64,000 bases of DNA, taken from NCBI GenBank assembly GCA_963995505.1, contig OZ023198.1:9973141-10037140 (forward strand). The letters run 5' to 3'. Under the pieces are notes generated by a model, which searched no databases, was not told the DNA's origin, and saw only the letters and a program-made list of their open reading frames with translations. The position numbers were made by a program, and so were the translations under genes. The stretch is from Hypericum androsaemum (Eukaryota; Streptophyta; Magnoliopsida; Malpighiales; Hypericaceae). Positions 33,950 to 45,664 of the stretch are shown one piece after another (the first letter of the stretch is position 1; every line of letters begins with the position of its first letter).

Positions 33950-35722
33950 TTTTCTCACAAACAATAACACAAACACCAAAGAAGCAACTAAAAATTATTG
34001 CAGAAAATAAAACCAGTCAAAGCGAGGAGACCCTGCAAGTTAGCGAACAGATTAACGACGCAAATTGTAATTAAAAGGAGCAGATTAGAGAGAGAGAGAG
34101 ATTGTAGATGTATGGGGTTTTAGTTTTAAGGAAAGGGGTGCGATTTCTCTTGCTTAGAAAGTAGCCGTTGTAAAAAAAATGCATGAATTGACAAAATTGT
34201 CCCTTTTTTATGGCGGCAGCTTGTATGTGAGACTTGTTGTTCAGGTTGACCGACCCGAAAAAAATCTAACCGTGAACTTTCTTAAATTTGACAATGCATT
34301 GTGCTGTTAGATTAGATGTCTTTTGGCATTCGATTTCGAATTTTAACTGGCATCTTACCATGACGTTACTGTAACGTTGAGTTGAGTTTTTTTGTAAGGA
34401 TTCTTATCTCTACCGCTGAATTAAGGGGAGCCTTTTTAGCATTTGACTTCGTATCTTTGAAGGAGTGAAACAAAATACTAACGCTTTAGTACGAGGTGCA
34501 CCGGCGGTGAAACTTTGTCTCAATTACCATTTGGCAAGACTATAAAGAGTAAGCTCTTTGGTTTGGACATGGCATTCGCATGAATTAGCCCCGTAGTTAC
34601 ATGCTAGTGCAATATTTGCATGCCAATCGACAACGAGGTAGTTCAAAATGAACTTACTGACCACGTCGAGAGTAGAATAAAGCATCTAGACGAGAGAAAA
34701 AAACATGATATGGGCCAACTATTTTTTTTTTGGTCAAAGAGGGAGGAGTTAAAAGCGCCCCTAACAGAAGTTTTATTTATTCAAAAATAGAAATTACAAT
34801 CGATCTCCAAAACGAGACGTCTATGGGCCAGGGCCTAGACGAATTGCAGTTGTTGACTCTTTTTGGAAGGAAAGGATCTTACACGCGGAACTCCTTTAAG
34901 GAAATGGATTTGGTTTTGCAGGGTACCAATTTCCGCTGGTGGACCCGCAAAATCCTCTCTACGTATACGATGTTTTGGAATAATTTTACGTATTTTTTTC
35001 ATATTAAGTGAATATTTGTACCACAGATTTGCAATAAAATTTTAAAACAGAAAATGAATATTTTAGGACTCACAATAAATTAATTTTTTTCATATTTTTA
35101 GAGGTAAACATAATTATCAACCCATAATTCTCTCTCTCATATTTATCTTTTATACACATTGATCGAATAAGACGACCCACAAATCAACACATCTATCGAA
35201 AATTGAATAGAATATATCAAATTTGTAAAAATTAAAATTCCTCAATTAAAAGTCTGTATTTTTTTAAATTATCTAGTATCCAGATTATTAGGCTGACTAA
35301 TCTATATTTGAACTGTGTGAAATTTTTGAAAGGTGATAAAAATTATAAAATTTGCTGGTATTAAAAACCATATGTAAACAATAGTAAGTAAGATCAATCA
35401 TTGATCTCAAGGTCGTATATAATTATTTATAATATGCTGGCAGCGGATAGTCCCCTTGGTTTCGGAAACTATTGGGACAAGAAACTTCGTTGTGTCATTG
35501 CATTAATTAATAAACAAAACGCCATATATTATAGATACCATTTAGGTTCATCCGTTCCGGGAAGTTAAAACTTTCCGGAAAAAATAATTAGATCAATTCT
35601 AACTTAATTAAAAAAATTTGAAATTTAAGTCAAACAAAATTGTTATAAGTTACATATTTTACTAGCTCAAATTAGAATGTTAGATCTGTCGGTGCAATCA
35701 ACTAAAAAAGTAAAATCCGTCA
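33950..35722. other. Upstream region of the CDC20-like locus, no gene seen
   Basis: There is a GA tract near 34089-34102. The frame at 34730-35011 gives no recognised family. The rest is AT-rich. Confidence 0.4.
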
Positions 35723-36216
35723 GGTTTTTGTCCAAAATTGCATGGTTTTAAAAAATATGGTCTGACCGGTGGTTCGACCGATCAGACCATGAATCAGTGA
35801 CTAAAGCGGCTCATTTTTGGCCTTTGACACGGGTGCCATATAAACCGCACAAATTCTTGCCGGACCGGGCGATTTTGAGGCTCTTCTCAACCGGCCAGGA
35901 GCGGTCCGTACGATGGCTTAAAAAAAGGGGCAAAAGGGTAAATTTTCCAATTCCCCCCCCCCCCCCCCCCCCCCCACACACAAAAAAAACCAGAAACCCT
36001 CGACACTTTTTCCGGTCTCCGATTATCCCCTCACCGCAACTCCACAACAGCCCCACTCTCAAACGGAGAACAGGAGATGCAATTTCCCAACTTCGTCCAG
36101 CCTCCCGACCTCAGCCCAGTTTTGGCTGTCCCGCAGTATCTCTCTGATTTTTCTCTCTCTCTCTCTCTCGAGTTTATTTTAGTTCAATTTTTGGGTGTAG
36201 AGTACAGGTATGGTGG

Positions 36217-37227
36217 GGGGTTTTTGCCCAATATGGTGTTACTATACAAGTTTATTTACCAATATGGTGTTACTGTTTAAAAAATTCCCAAAATGGTGTT
36301 CCTTTCTCAGGTCGAAAAAAAATTTCGACCTAGGGAGCGTAGGTCGAAATTTTTTTTCGACCTGGGACCAAACCAAAAATTTTTTTTGACTTCCGTAGTT
36401 TAAAGAATGTTTTCGACCTGGGACTATTATTTTACTGTAGCAATAGAAACGCATACTGTAGCAATAGTAAACGGTACTGTATCAATAGTAAACAGCACTA
36501 TAGCAATAGTAAAAAATGACTGTAGCAACGGAAATGGAAAAAACTTACAAAGATAATGTAAGTACACTGTAGCAACATTATTTTTGTTAAGATAATAAAA
36601 AACTAAAAAACTCGAAAATTGGTTTTAAATCTAAGACCCATTTTTTGATTTTTTTGATTTTTTATTATTTTAACAAAATTAATGGTACTACAGTACAATT
36701 TTTTTCAAAAATAGAAGAAAAATGTAAGACCCATTTTCGAAATTTTTTAAGATTGTTCATTATTTTAACAAAAATAATGGTGCTATAGTACAAAAATTTT
36801 GAAAAATAGAAGAAGAATCCAAGACCAATTTTTCGAGTTTTTTTAGATTTTTCATTATTTTAACAAAAATAATGGTACTACAGTACAAAAATTTACAAAA
36901 ATAGAAGAATCTAAGACCTATTTTTCGAGTTTTTTAGATTTCTAAAAAAATTTTAAAAATTTTTTAAAAAAATGCTACAGTACGAAATTTTCAAAAAAAT
37001 TCACTATTTACTACAGTACTCGGTCCCATGTCGAAATTTTTTTCGATTTTGGTCCCAGGTCGAAAAAAAATTTCGATAATGAAAGTCGAAATTTTTTTTC
37101 GATTTTGGTCCCAAGTCAAAAAAAAATTCGATCTGAGGAGAGAGAAATACCATATCCAGAATTTTTTCAATAGTAACACAATTTTGGAAATAAAGTTGTA
37201 CTGTATCACCATTTTGGGCAAAAACCC
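36217..37227. mobile_element. MULE-like foldback nested in the hAT-like element (1,011 bp)
   Basis: Arms of about 200 bp start GGGGTTTTTGCCCAATATGG and, reversed from the right, CGGGTTTTTGCCCAAAATGG; TGGTGTTACTRTACAA-type words pair further in. Flanking 9-mers GTATGGTGG (36208-36216) and GTATGATGG (37228-37236) match at 8 of 9. The interior carries palindromes of CGAAAAAAAATTTCG, five or so CTGTAGCAATAG repeats (36430-36540), and a 95-bp tandem repeat. No gene is present. Confidence 0.85.
36630..36935. repeat. 95-bp tandem repeat, three units
   Basis: The word ATTATTTTAACAAAAWTAATGG starts at 36664, 36759 and 36854, a period of 95 bp. Each unit also has CTACAGTAC and AAATAGAAGAA. It lies in the loop of the nested MULE-like element. 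Confidence 0.85.
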
Positions 37228-37342
37228 GTATGATGGTGGGTTTGGAAGATGAAGAGGGAGATTACTGAGAGAGAAGAGAGAGAAACAGGAAGGAGGGGGG
37301 TTACTTTGGGAAAGGGGTTCTCAATTTTAGTCTCCTTTTTAT

Positions 37343-37810
37343 CATGGTTTTAAAAAACGACCCGGAGGCCGACCCGGGATTTCTCCCGTCCTCCGGGTCG
37401 CCCGGTCCGACCGGGCGAACCACCGGTCGGACCAAATTTTTTTTATTTTTAAATATTTTAAATAATATATATATGTAGGTTAAAATATACTTATTTTTCA
37501 TACAAAAAAAAGTAGATTTAATTTTTTATTTCTCCACTCTATAAATTTACTTTTTATTTATTTATTTATTACTTTATAAATTTGTCAAATCAATTTTTTT
37601 CCTCGAAAATCACAAAAAAAATCAATTTTGCCCATTTTTGTACTAACCGGGTTCGACCGGTCAGAATGGACCTCAAAATCGGCCGGTCTGACCGGATTTA
37701 GTCCGGTTAGTACAGACCCCGGTCCAAAGCCAAAAAACGACCCGGTCTAGGGCCCGTTTCGCGGTCCAACCGGTCGAACCACCGGTCGGACCGCATTTTT
37801 TAAAACCATG
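37343..37810. mobile_element. hAT-like MITE with GGTCNGACC ends, short form (468 bp), nested
   Basis: The ends are CATGGTTTTAAAAAACGACC and, reversed from the right, CATGGTTTTAAAAAATGCGG. The 8-bp TSD CTTTTTAT is perfect (37335-37342 and 37811-37818). GGTCCGACC and CCGGTCGGACC clusters lie at both ends. It is inserted in the long-form element of the same family, so the family was active after that copy had landed. Confidence 0.95.
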
Positions 37811-38503
37811 CTTTTTATAGAAACGATGGGGAGTTTTTTTTATAGAATTTGAATAGTCTCCTTTTCTTTTTTGAAGAGACTCCTTGAGAAGGAAAATTAT
37901 TACAGATGGAAAAAGTTGATGTGACAAGTGTACAAAATAATAAATAAAAAGTAAGTTTATGGGGAGGGGAGATTAGAAAACGGTGTCCCCCCTGGGTAGG
38001 TTTGTGACAAGTGTGTATATATATAATATATTATTTATCTATATATTAATTTAAAAAATAAAAAAAGATTTGGTCCGACCGGTCGGACCATTCGACCCGT
38101 AGGAGGGAGAAATCTCGGGTCTGTCTCCGGGTCATTTTTTAAAACCATGCAAAATGGTTTCCATCTAAAAAAGTTTTACGAAAATGGGTCCTTTTGAAAA
38201 GTATTTTTGATATGGTGTTCAAATATAGTATTGGAAAAAATTATATACTGTGTGAGCATATTACAGATTTTTTTTCCGTGCTTGACTACGAGTTTTTTTT
38301 GCTGTAATGTTAATAAGAATATTCATTTAACTTGTACTTCATTGCAGTACAGGAAAAACCCTGTAGTATGCTTACACAGTACAAGAAAAAACTCGTATTG
38401 TGTTTAGACACTATATCCGAAATATTTTTCAAAATTACCCAATTTTGGTATAACATTTTGGAATGGACACCATTTTGGGGAAAAAGTAAAACCCAATCCT
38501 TCC

Positions 38504-38767
38504 AAGTGTGAAATTCCTAAGCTGCCCTCAAGGAAGGTGTTTTCCAGATGATGACCCCTCCCTATTGACACGGATTCACAGCAACTATTTCCCAAAGACT
38601 TCTACCAACTTTGCGTTGCCTTCTTGCCTACTCAGAGTCAGACAATGGCGCACTTTTCTCTGCCGAGCGACCACACACTCTTTATATTCTAGAGAGACAG
38701 AGTAACGGAGAAGGAACAGAGACTTCCCCAACTCCACTAAAGGGTGCAAAAAAGAGAACTGAGAGAG
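38504..38767. promoter_or_regulatory. 5' flank of the DUF1218 gene
   Basis: Only 264 bp separate the transposon nest from the ATG. A TATA-like CTTTATATTC lies at about 38678-38688, some 85 bp above the ATG. The promoter must therefore be short or partly within transposon DNA. Confidence 0.4.
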
Positions 38768-41710
38768 ATGGAGAGAAAGGCAATAGTAGTGTGCAGTGTG
38801 GTGGGTCTCTTGGGGGCTTTGGCTGCTGCCACTGGTTTCGCTGCTGAGGCCACCCGGATTAAGGTCTCACCTTCTCTCTCTTTTTTTATTAAATCTTCTT
38901 TAGCGTTCATACTCGATCACTTTACCAATGGGTAGGATAGTAACGGGTACTGCATTATTTTCGTGGGTCAATTTTCATCCCTCGAAAAAATGACAAAATT
39001 TTGATTGGGAGAGTAACAAAATCCAATGTCGTCTAGAGTCCGGGGTTTGAGCCAACCTGCCTAAATTTTCTTATTAAAAAAAAATACTCGATCACTTTCA
39101 AGTCCTTAAAATATGACTTCTTTTACATTGGTTGTGAATCCAAGTTGTTTTATCCTCTCTCTTATCAATTCTGTGCCTTATTGGGTTCTCTGTAACAAGT
39201 CCATCTGCTCCCTTTTGATCTGTTTGCTTATTTTTCTAAAATGGGTATTTTTTTATGGCTTTCATTTCATGTTGCTTATTTTTTTGTTATTTTCCCGTAT
39301 TGTGGAACATAAAGCTTTTTTTTTAGAAGGTGGAACATAAAGCTTGAATCTTTAATCAGCAAACTTGTGTTTTAGTCCATGTAGATCTTGGACCATATTA
39401 GAAGAACTGCATTTTATGAAATTGGAGTTGCTGAGAAGCTCAGTTATCACATAGCTGCAATGTTTTGTCTTCGGAAATTTCTCGCCCTTGTAACGGCTTT
39501 CGTTGCACGGGTGCTGCATTCTGTCCGAGTTGGTGTTGCTGGAGAATTGGGAGCAAATCGGTATAGGAATTTCCATATCCTACCGGTGGATTATCACAAT
39601 TATAAACATGCCCAACCCACTGGAATTCTCTCGATATTCAACCAAAAACCTTAAGGCAATGAGCAGGTGGATCATCACAATTATAAACATGCCCAACCCA
39701 CTTCCGATGTGAGATTCTCTCCAACAATCCGCGACGAAATCTATTGATGGTCATTTATCGTATCATCATCAGGTTCATCTTGGTGAATGAATCACTGGAT
39801 TTTTCTTATGGTTCTGTTTTTGAAAGGAGTATTGGTTCATACCTGAAAACTGAAGGATCAAAACATTGCAGCTATGTTAATTTTCAATTGGCTCGCTGAA
39901 AACGGAATGTTAGATCCCTAAGCATCTGTACTTGACTTGATGCTTTCGCCGGCCTATATTAATATACGCTTTTCGCTGTGTGCACGATTTCTTGTCCCGG
40001 TTATTGATTGAAAGATGGAGCAGCGTGAGTGTGAATACAAGAATCCCTCTCAGGTTGACTTGCTAATTAATAATATTTGTAACCTAGGATGCTTATAAGC
40101 TTTATCCATGGCATAGCTTTCACATTTTATTATATTAATGTATAACTAATGGACAACCTTGCTTAGTTGTTGGGTTTGTGCTTCCCATGTTTCTCTTTTC
40201 CCATTGAGCTAGCTGTCTGAGGTCCCGTTTTCTATTTGTTTGACTTGATCTGGGACTAAGGAATAGGAGTAAGACGTGACGTGGATCGATTTCTTTCCAG
40301 CTTCTTTCCCTTTTGTGTGCTTGTAGGTGGCAGAAAATAATTCGTCTTAGAAATAACTCGCTGCAATTTGTGTGATCTTACCAACATCTTATGATGTTTT
40401 ATTTCGAAGCTTTAATCGAATGCTGGACAATCCTTTGTGCTTCAATCAAGTTTGGGTGGTTCTTATCCTCTGTCAAAGCTGGTATTAACAGCAATGATCT
40501 TCATAAACTTAAAATAGATCTCGTTCGATTTGTACTTTACGATTGCCTGTGGGACAATGACTACTATTTAGCGAGGATCGCACTCAAATAGATACTGAAT
40601 TTTCTGTTTTCTGTTATGACGGAAACATTTTGTAGGTGCTGATGTTGTTTGCTTCACCAATTCATCGTAGGAAGAGCGGTAGGATGCCTTTCATCTAATA
40701 CCTTATGAACTAGAAAAGAAAAAATGAAAAGGAAAAAGAGTCATCTAGTGCCTTTCCGGTGCCTGCTTGTGATTGTGATATATTGCAAGATGATACTTGT
40801 CAGAGCAAGTCACAGGGTAACTAAGTCCTCTGTTTTTTGTGTTGGTGTGTCTTTAAAGAGAGGCAATGTTAACTTTCCGAACGTTGTCTCTTGATAACTA
40901 ACTTATGGTTAAAACGGTTAGCAGCTTCACTTTGCTGACATTTTTCTGGTCTCAACTGTGTATTGATTCCACTTGAAAGAGAAGATTGTTTGCTCTTCGA
41001 ATGTCTATTACTCCATCGCTTACAACGGGTTTTCTCCTACCTTGTCCTTTCCTGGTCTTGCAGGGCTCCCAGGTTCATTTCACATCTACTGATCAGTGTG
41101 TATATCCTCGAACTCCTGCTCTAGGCCTTGGGGTAACATCAGCCGTCTCTCTTATGGTAGTCCAGATAATTATAAACGTCGTATCTGGATGCATTTGTTG
41201 CAGAAGAAATGATCACACATCAAACTCAAATCGGAGAGTAGCATTCATCTGCTTCATTGTTTCATGGTAACTTTGGATTCTGATTTGTTAATATTACTTG
41301 CCCTGCATAATTTATCTACTAGCTTTCGCTATGATCGTTATCAGCTTATGATTGTTGGCGCATCTTGTAGGTTCGCGTTCGTTATAGCATTTCTTTTGCT
41401 GCTGACGGGTGCTGCACTCAACGACCAGCACGATGCTGAGAGCATGCAATTTGGAAGTTACTACTGCTACGTCGTCAAACCGGGCGTGTTTGCTGGCGGG
41501 TCCATCCTAGGCCTTGCTAGCATCACACTTGGTATTCTGTATTACCTCGCCTTAAACCCGGCTAAGACAAGCGACCCCGCTTGGGGCAATTCTCCGGCCC
41601 CCAATCAGAATGGCGTCGCCATGGGACAACCACAGTTTCCACCACAGACTGCACAAGGTCCCGTTTTCGTGCACGAGGATACATACATCAGACGGCAGCT
41701 TGCCGGATGA
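38768..41710 (+). CDS. DUF1218 four-helix membrane protein, three exons, 212 aa
   Basis: The exons are 38768-38863, 41064-41266 and 41371-41710, joining to exactly 213 codons. Joins: ATTAAG|GTCTCA to GCAG|GGCTCC gives TRIK-GSQV; TCATG|GTAACT to GTAG|GTTCGC gives SW-FAFV. The protein starts MERKAIVVCSVVGLLGALAA (first membrane segment) and has Cys-rich turns (DQCVYP, GCICC). Three more membrane stretches follow: VTSAVSLMVVQIIINVV, FVIAFLLLLTGAAL and ILGLASITLGILYYLAL. The tail is Pro/Gln-rich and ends FVHEDTYIRRQLAG. This is the plant DUF1218 family, which includes MWL and DESIGUAL/VCC proteins linked to cell-wall lignin and organ symmetry; the function of this member is not known. The 2.2-kb first intron contains an 81-bp-spaced direct repeat (GGTGGATYATCACAATTATA at 39585 and 39666). 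Confidence 0.93.
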
Positions 41711-43327
41711 GCGGCTTTCGTACTCCGCCTGGATTGTGGTTAGCAAACCTCTCAGTGGATGATGCTGTTATGAGCCAGTGTTGAGAAGGGTCATGTAGAT
41801 GCACACTCTAGATGGATATTTTTTTCTATTACCTTCCTTAGCAACAGGAAGAAAGAAAAGGATTGATTTGGTGATGATGCCTTGTAAGAGTTCTGATGTA
41901 CAAGTAGATTTCATTTATGAGTCACAATGAAATGGAACTTGTAATCTCAAAATCATTTCCTCTTATTAAGCTCGAATTATTTAGGTAAAAGTGCTAAATA
42001 TTTATTAATATTTTATTTAGAGGTTCTATCTAACTTAAATATAGAGAAAGTGATTATTGCAATACAAAGTGACTCATCAAACAACCAATATTTATTACTC
42101 ACTTGCTGAGAAAAACAGTCCAAATTCGAGTTTGAATATTTTCATTTTTCTCTCTTTCTAGACAAAAAAAAAATTAACTTTCATATTTAAAGAAAAATAT
42201 GAAAAGCCTAATCAGATGACAATTAAATCACGTTAATTATTCCGGATCCCGGCCAATATTTTCTAAGATAGATTAGAGAGCGAAGCGGTCCATTCTTTGA
42301 TACGATCGGATCAATTTTCGGTCCGACCATTAAGAAAGAAATGAAATGAGTCTCTTAATCCTGCTTCAATTCCGTTCTCGCGCGTGTACCTTTCGGGGGA
42401 CGTTATTCGGGCTTGAGTAGGCCCAGATCGCTTCTGACTTGTAATTGGCCCAGACATAAGCATACACAATTATATCATATCATCAATGAATATCGGTTAT
42501 ATAATAAATTAATTTTATTTTAAATTTCCACGTCTACTCGGATAATTTCATCCATTTTTTTAATATTTCTGAAAGGGATCTAAAACATGGTCCGACGGAT
42601 AATTTGATCGGTCAAATTGCACCCGACACTAATCCGTTTTTATGTCAAAATTGGAATGTTGATGGACGGACCAGTTTGCTGGGTTGAACAAACCACTCAA
42701 GATCAAATTGATAAAAACATATTTTTTTAATAAAAAATAATTTTAGATTTTTGTTAATTAAATTAAGATTTAGTAATCGTAAGTGATAAATTTTCGACAA
42801 GATTAAAGACTATATAAAACTATTTGGTATTTAATGTTAATTAAAAAAATTAATCTGATTATCAATCCAGCGGGTTAGGAAAAAAATCATAGAACAAATA
42901 TTTTGAATATTTTTGAAAAACATTGATCTAATATAGGTGTCCATGAAGAAAAGTTGATGGTAGAAAAATCTATGGGTGAGATTGGAATACTCATCTTTTG
43001 GAACTTGATACCCTCTTTTAACAAAGTACAATATGCTTTCTTAAAAAAGAAAAATAAATGTATAGGGAAGAACTCATATTACAGGTGGCACATATCCAAC
43101 TAAAATACTTATGAAAATATTATTATTATTTAATTAAGATATTTTGAAATCAAATTATTGAAAATGCGACAATATTAAATAATAATAAAATAATTTTAAT
43201 AATTTTTAAAGATTTTAGCCGATTTAAAACTAAATTAGTCGGTAAAGTACAATAATAAATTATTTTAAAAAAATATTCCTCGAAGTGAAAAACGAATAAT
43301 AGAAAGCGGACACAATTGAATCTGCAC
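41711..43327. other. Intergenic, hAT-like relic words
   Basis: No gene is visible. At about 42300-42340 and 42580-42690 are decayed GGTCCGAC/ATGGTCCGACGG and GATCGGTCAAATT words that resemble ends of the GGTCNGACC hAT-like family, but no boundary or TSD can be set. Most of the rest is AT-rich. Confidence 0.4.
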
Positions 43328-43556
43328 CAAAAGTGGGGTACTTTTCCAAAAGGGGGTTAATTTCCCCGACAATTCCCTGAATGTGGTTGTCAGGAGATGT
43401 TTTCCTTGTCTGGGGTCGGGCCAGAAACCGCTCAGTGGGGAGTGTTTTTTATTTTACCAAAAATCGCTCCGCCGGGAGCGTTTTTTGTGTTGTCACCGAA
43501 AAAAAAAATTTGCTGCACTGAGCAAGGGGGAGAAAATCCAAATAAAAACACACAAT

Positions 43557-43631
43557 GGCTCTTGTTCGGAATCAAACCGAAGACTTCCACAATTTTAAAT
43601 AAGCACTCTAACCAACCAATCTACAAGAGCC
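43557..43631 (-). other. tRNA-like sequence in left arm
   Basis: On the minus strand 75 nt begin GGCTCTTG and end CAAGAGCC, an 8-bp closing stem. A TTCGG/CCGAA five-pair stem closes a seven-base loop TTTGATT just before the 3' end, as in a T-arm. GGTTGGTTAGAGTGC resembles the D-arm/A-box region. The anticodon arm (CTTATTTAAAATTGTGG) no longer pairs, so it is not a working tRNA gene. Confidence 0.6.
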
Positions 43632-44073
43632 GATTGGCTTATAACTTTATCATAAATAATATATTACATATATACGATTTCTATGAAATATGTAATATAT
43701 TACATAAATAAGGTTCCAAACAAAATTATCCAAAGCGAAGGAAAATTACCGGAAAAATTATTTTTTTTACCAAAAGCCGCTCTGCTGGGAGCGTTTTTAT
43801 GAAATACGTATTTATTTAAAAATAATATATTTCATAAATACATATTTATTTAATAAATAATATATTTCATAAATACAAATATATATAATATACATAAATA
43901 ATAATATATTACATAAAATATAGATAATATATTACATAAATATGTATTTCATAAATACATATTTATGTAATAAATATTATTTTATATAAATATGTATTTA
44001 TGTAATATATTACATATTTCATAGAAATCGTATATATGTAATATATTATTTATTACAAAGTTATAAGTCAATA

Positions 44074-44148
44074 GGCTCTTATAGATTGTTTGGTTATAGT
44101 GCTTATTTAAAATTGTGGAAGTCTTCGGTTCTATTCCGAACAAGAGCC
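44074..44148 (+). other. tRNA-like sequence in right arm
   Basis: This is the mirrored copy of 43557-43631 on the plus strand, also 75 nt. It has GGCTCTTA at the start, TTCGG-TTCTATT-CCGAA as a T-arm, and CAAGAGCC at the end. The T-loop differs between arms, and each arm keeps a different part of the B-box consensus. Confidence 0.6.
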
Positions 44149-44403
44149 ATTGTGTGTTTTTATTTGGATTTTCTCCCCCTTATTTATTGCAGCTAATTTT
44201 TTTTTCGGTGACAACACAAATGGGAGCGGTTTTTTTGGCAAACCAAAAAATACTCCCCGTGGAGCGGTTTTTTTGACAAACCAAAAAATGCTCCCGGTGA
44301 AACAGCTTTTGGCAAAACAAAAAATGCCAAAACATTCTCTAACAATCCCATTCAGAAAATTGTCAGGGAAATTAACCTCTTTTGAAAAATTACCCCAAAA
44401 GTG

Positions 44404-45479
44404 AGCTTAAGTTTAACCGACACAACCGCCAAAACGAATATATTATTTCATTTTTCTCGACGATCGAGAAGGCATACGTGGAGGCTAAGACCGTAAGTAT
44501 TGGGATTAAATCCAGAAATTTACTTGGAATCCGTTAACAGATAACGCCCGTTATCTTTGCATGGGTCACACTCTTTCCACTTTCGAGGACCGACCTGGAC
44601 GGGGAAACTAACGCCGTCAATCTTCCCCCTCCAATCAGACACGTCTGCGGTACGGTATATTCTTTGGAGATTCGCACAGATAGGGACCCAAAAGCATGGT
44701 GCAAGTCAATGTTTCATTTCATTGACCGGAATAAAAATCATAGCCCATGCCCCATAGGTTATTACTCGCTGGTGAAGGCTGAAGCTGTAACAAATTGAAA
44801 CAAGAGTTACTAATTTTCAATACTTATAAATACATTCACTATATTTTCGCATTTGTACATATTTTAATTTCTGCAACGAATGAAACAAAAGTCGCATGAG
44901 AATAACAACAGACACGAGATTTACTAACTCTAATACATTATTAAAATTCTCAATCCAAATTAAAATTTAAAAATAATAATTAGGTAAATTTTCAATATTT
45001 CTAAATAAGTCATTACGTGGTAATGTTAATAGTGAATGGCAATACGATCGGTATAGTATGGTCCATTTTGGGCGTTCTAGTCAGAAATTGTTCCTTCTCT
45101 GCTATGTTGATCAGTATAGTATGGTCCAATAAGTAATATTTGTCAAGAAACTGAGTAATACTTTTTTTTAAAATAAATAATCAGCAATTTTATTGCTAAA
45201 GAAAACTCCGAATATATAACTAAGTGGCACACAACCTAAACCTAAACTTTAAGTTATTTTTGAATAGTCGAGAAGGAGCGTCTACTACTTATGAAATAAG
45301 ATGGTAGATCGTTACAAAATTCTTCCTACCAAATTTGATTAGGTTAAACGCGGGTACAAAGCATGCGTACGGGCCACGTAGGCAAAGGGAGTTAGGTGGG
45401 GACCAACTAAAGCATCATCCAGTCCAGTCTCACCCACTACTCCCCTCCCCGGTTCCCCCTTTCCCTTTGGCCCCCCTCC
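44404..45479. other. Upstream region of the LEA-type gene
   Basis: No gene is seen. GCCACGTAGG at about 45374 contains an ACGT core that could serve as an ABRE-like site for bZIP factors. A TATAGTATGGTCCA word is repeated at 45051 and 45115. Confidence 0.4.
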
Positions 45480-45487
45480 TATTTAAA
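45480..45487 (+). promoter_or_regulatory. TATA box of the LEA-type gene
   Basis: TATTTAAA stands 178 bp above the ATG, in a C-rich context typical of a core promoter. The implied 5' UTR is about 150 nt. Confidence 0.5.
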
Positions 45488-45664
45488 CAATCACACCATC
45501 CGCTTCCGAACGGGAAATATAACCGCTCCGACGAAGCAAACACAATAACTTCCAAACAAACAAGTCCTTAAGATTCCTCCTACTCCCAGCGCCGTCCCCG
45601 GTCCCCAGCTCTTCTATTTCCTGTACTTTCCGGCGTTCTCCGTTTGGGGGAAGGGAGAAATTGT

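Larger units (their letters stand above)
35741..38149. mobile_element. hAT-like element with GGTCNGACC ends, long form, carrying two insertions
   Basis: It begins CATGGTTTTAAAAAATATGG and ends CATTTTTTAAAACCATG. Flanking 8-mers CAAAATTG (35733-35740) and CAAAATGG (38150-38157) match at 7 of 8. Removing the two nested elements and their TSDs leaves about 913 bp, close to the 870 and 874 bp of its sister copies, which supports the reconstruction. A run of 23 C residues lies at 35953-35975 and a (CT)n tract near 36148-36170. The GGTCNGACC palindromes sit within about 170 bp of each end. Confidence 0.9.
35723..38494. mobile_element. Outer MULE-like foldback, interrupted by a hAT-like element
   Basis: The left end, GGTTTTTGTCCAAAATTG, is cut at 35740 by the hAT-like insertion and resumes at 38158 with TTTCCATCT. 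The right end, reversed, reads GGGTTTTACTTTTTCCCCAA and AATGGTGTCCATT, which pairs with the rejoined left arm. The match continues in GGGTCCTTTTGAAAAGTATT versus GGGTAATTTTGAAAAATATT. Flanking 9-mers AATCCGTCA (35714-35722) and AATCCTTCC (38495-38503) agree at 7 of 9. Without the insert the element is about 355 bp. It has no coding capacity. The end motif resembles that of the inner MULE-like element at 36217, so the two are probably relatives. Confidence 0.7.
43336..44395. mobile_element. Long inverted-repeat (foldback) element with tRNA-like arms (1,060 bp)
   Basis: Two arms of about 450 bp face each other around an AT-rich centre near 43870. The left end starts GGGTACTTTTCCAAAAGGGG and the right end, reversed, GGGTAATTTTTCAAAAGAGG. 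The 8-mer CAAAAGTG flanks both sides (43328-43335 and 44396-44403); a 9-bp reading is possible if one boundary base is shared. The arms carry ACCGAAAAAAAA, GGGGGAGAAAATCCAAATAA and a 75-nt tRNA-like unit. The centre is a set of overlapping TACATAAATA/TATTTATGTA palindromes. No protein-coding frame is convincing. Superfamily is unsettled: TSD size fits hAT or MULE. Confidence 0.85.

Noticed and set aside
34730..35011. 93-codon plus-strand frame
   Set aside because: No motif is recognised and no flanking exon signals are convincing.
43557..43631. Functional tRNA gene
   Set aside because: The anticodon stem does not pair and the D-stem is poor; only the acceptor and T-arm are well formed.
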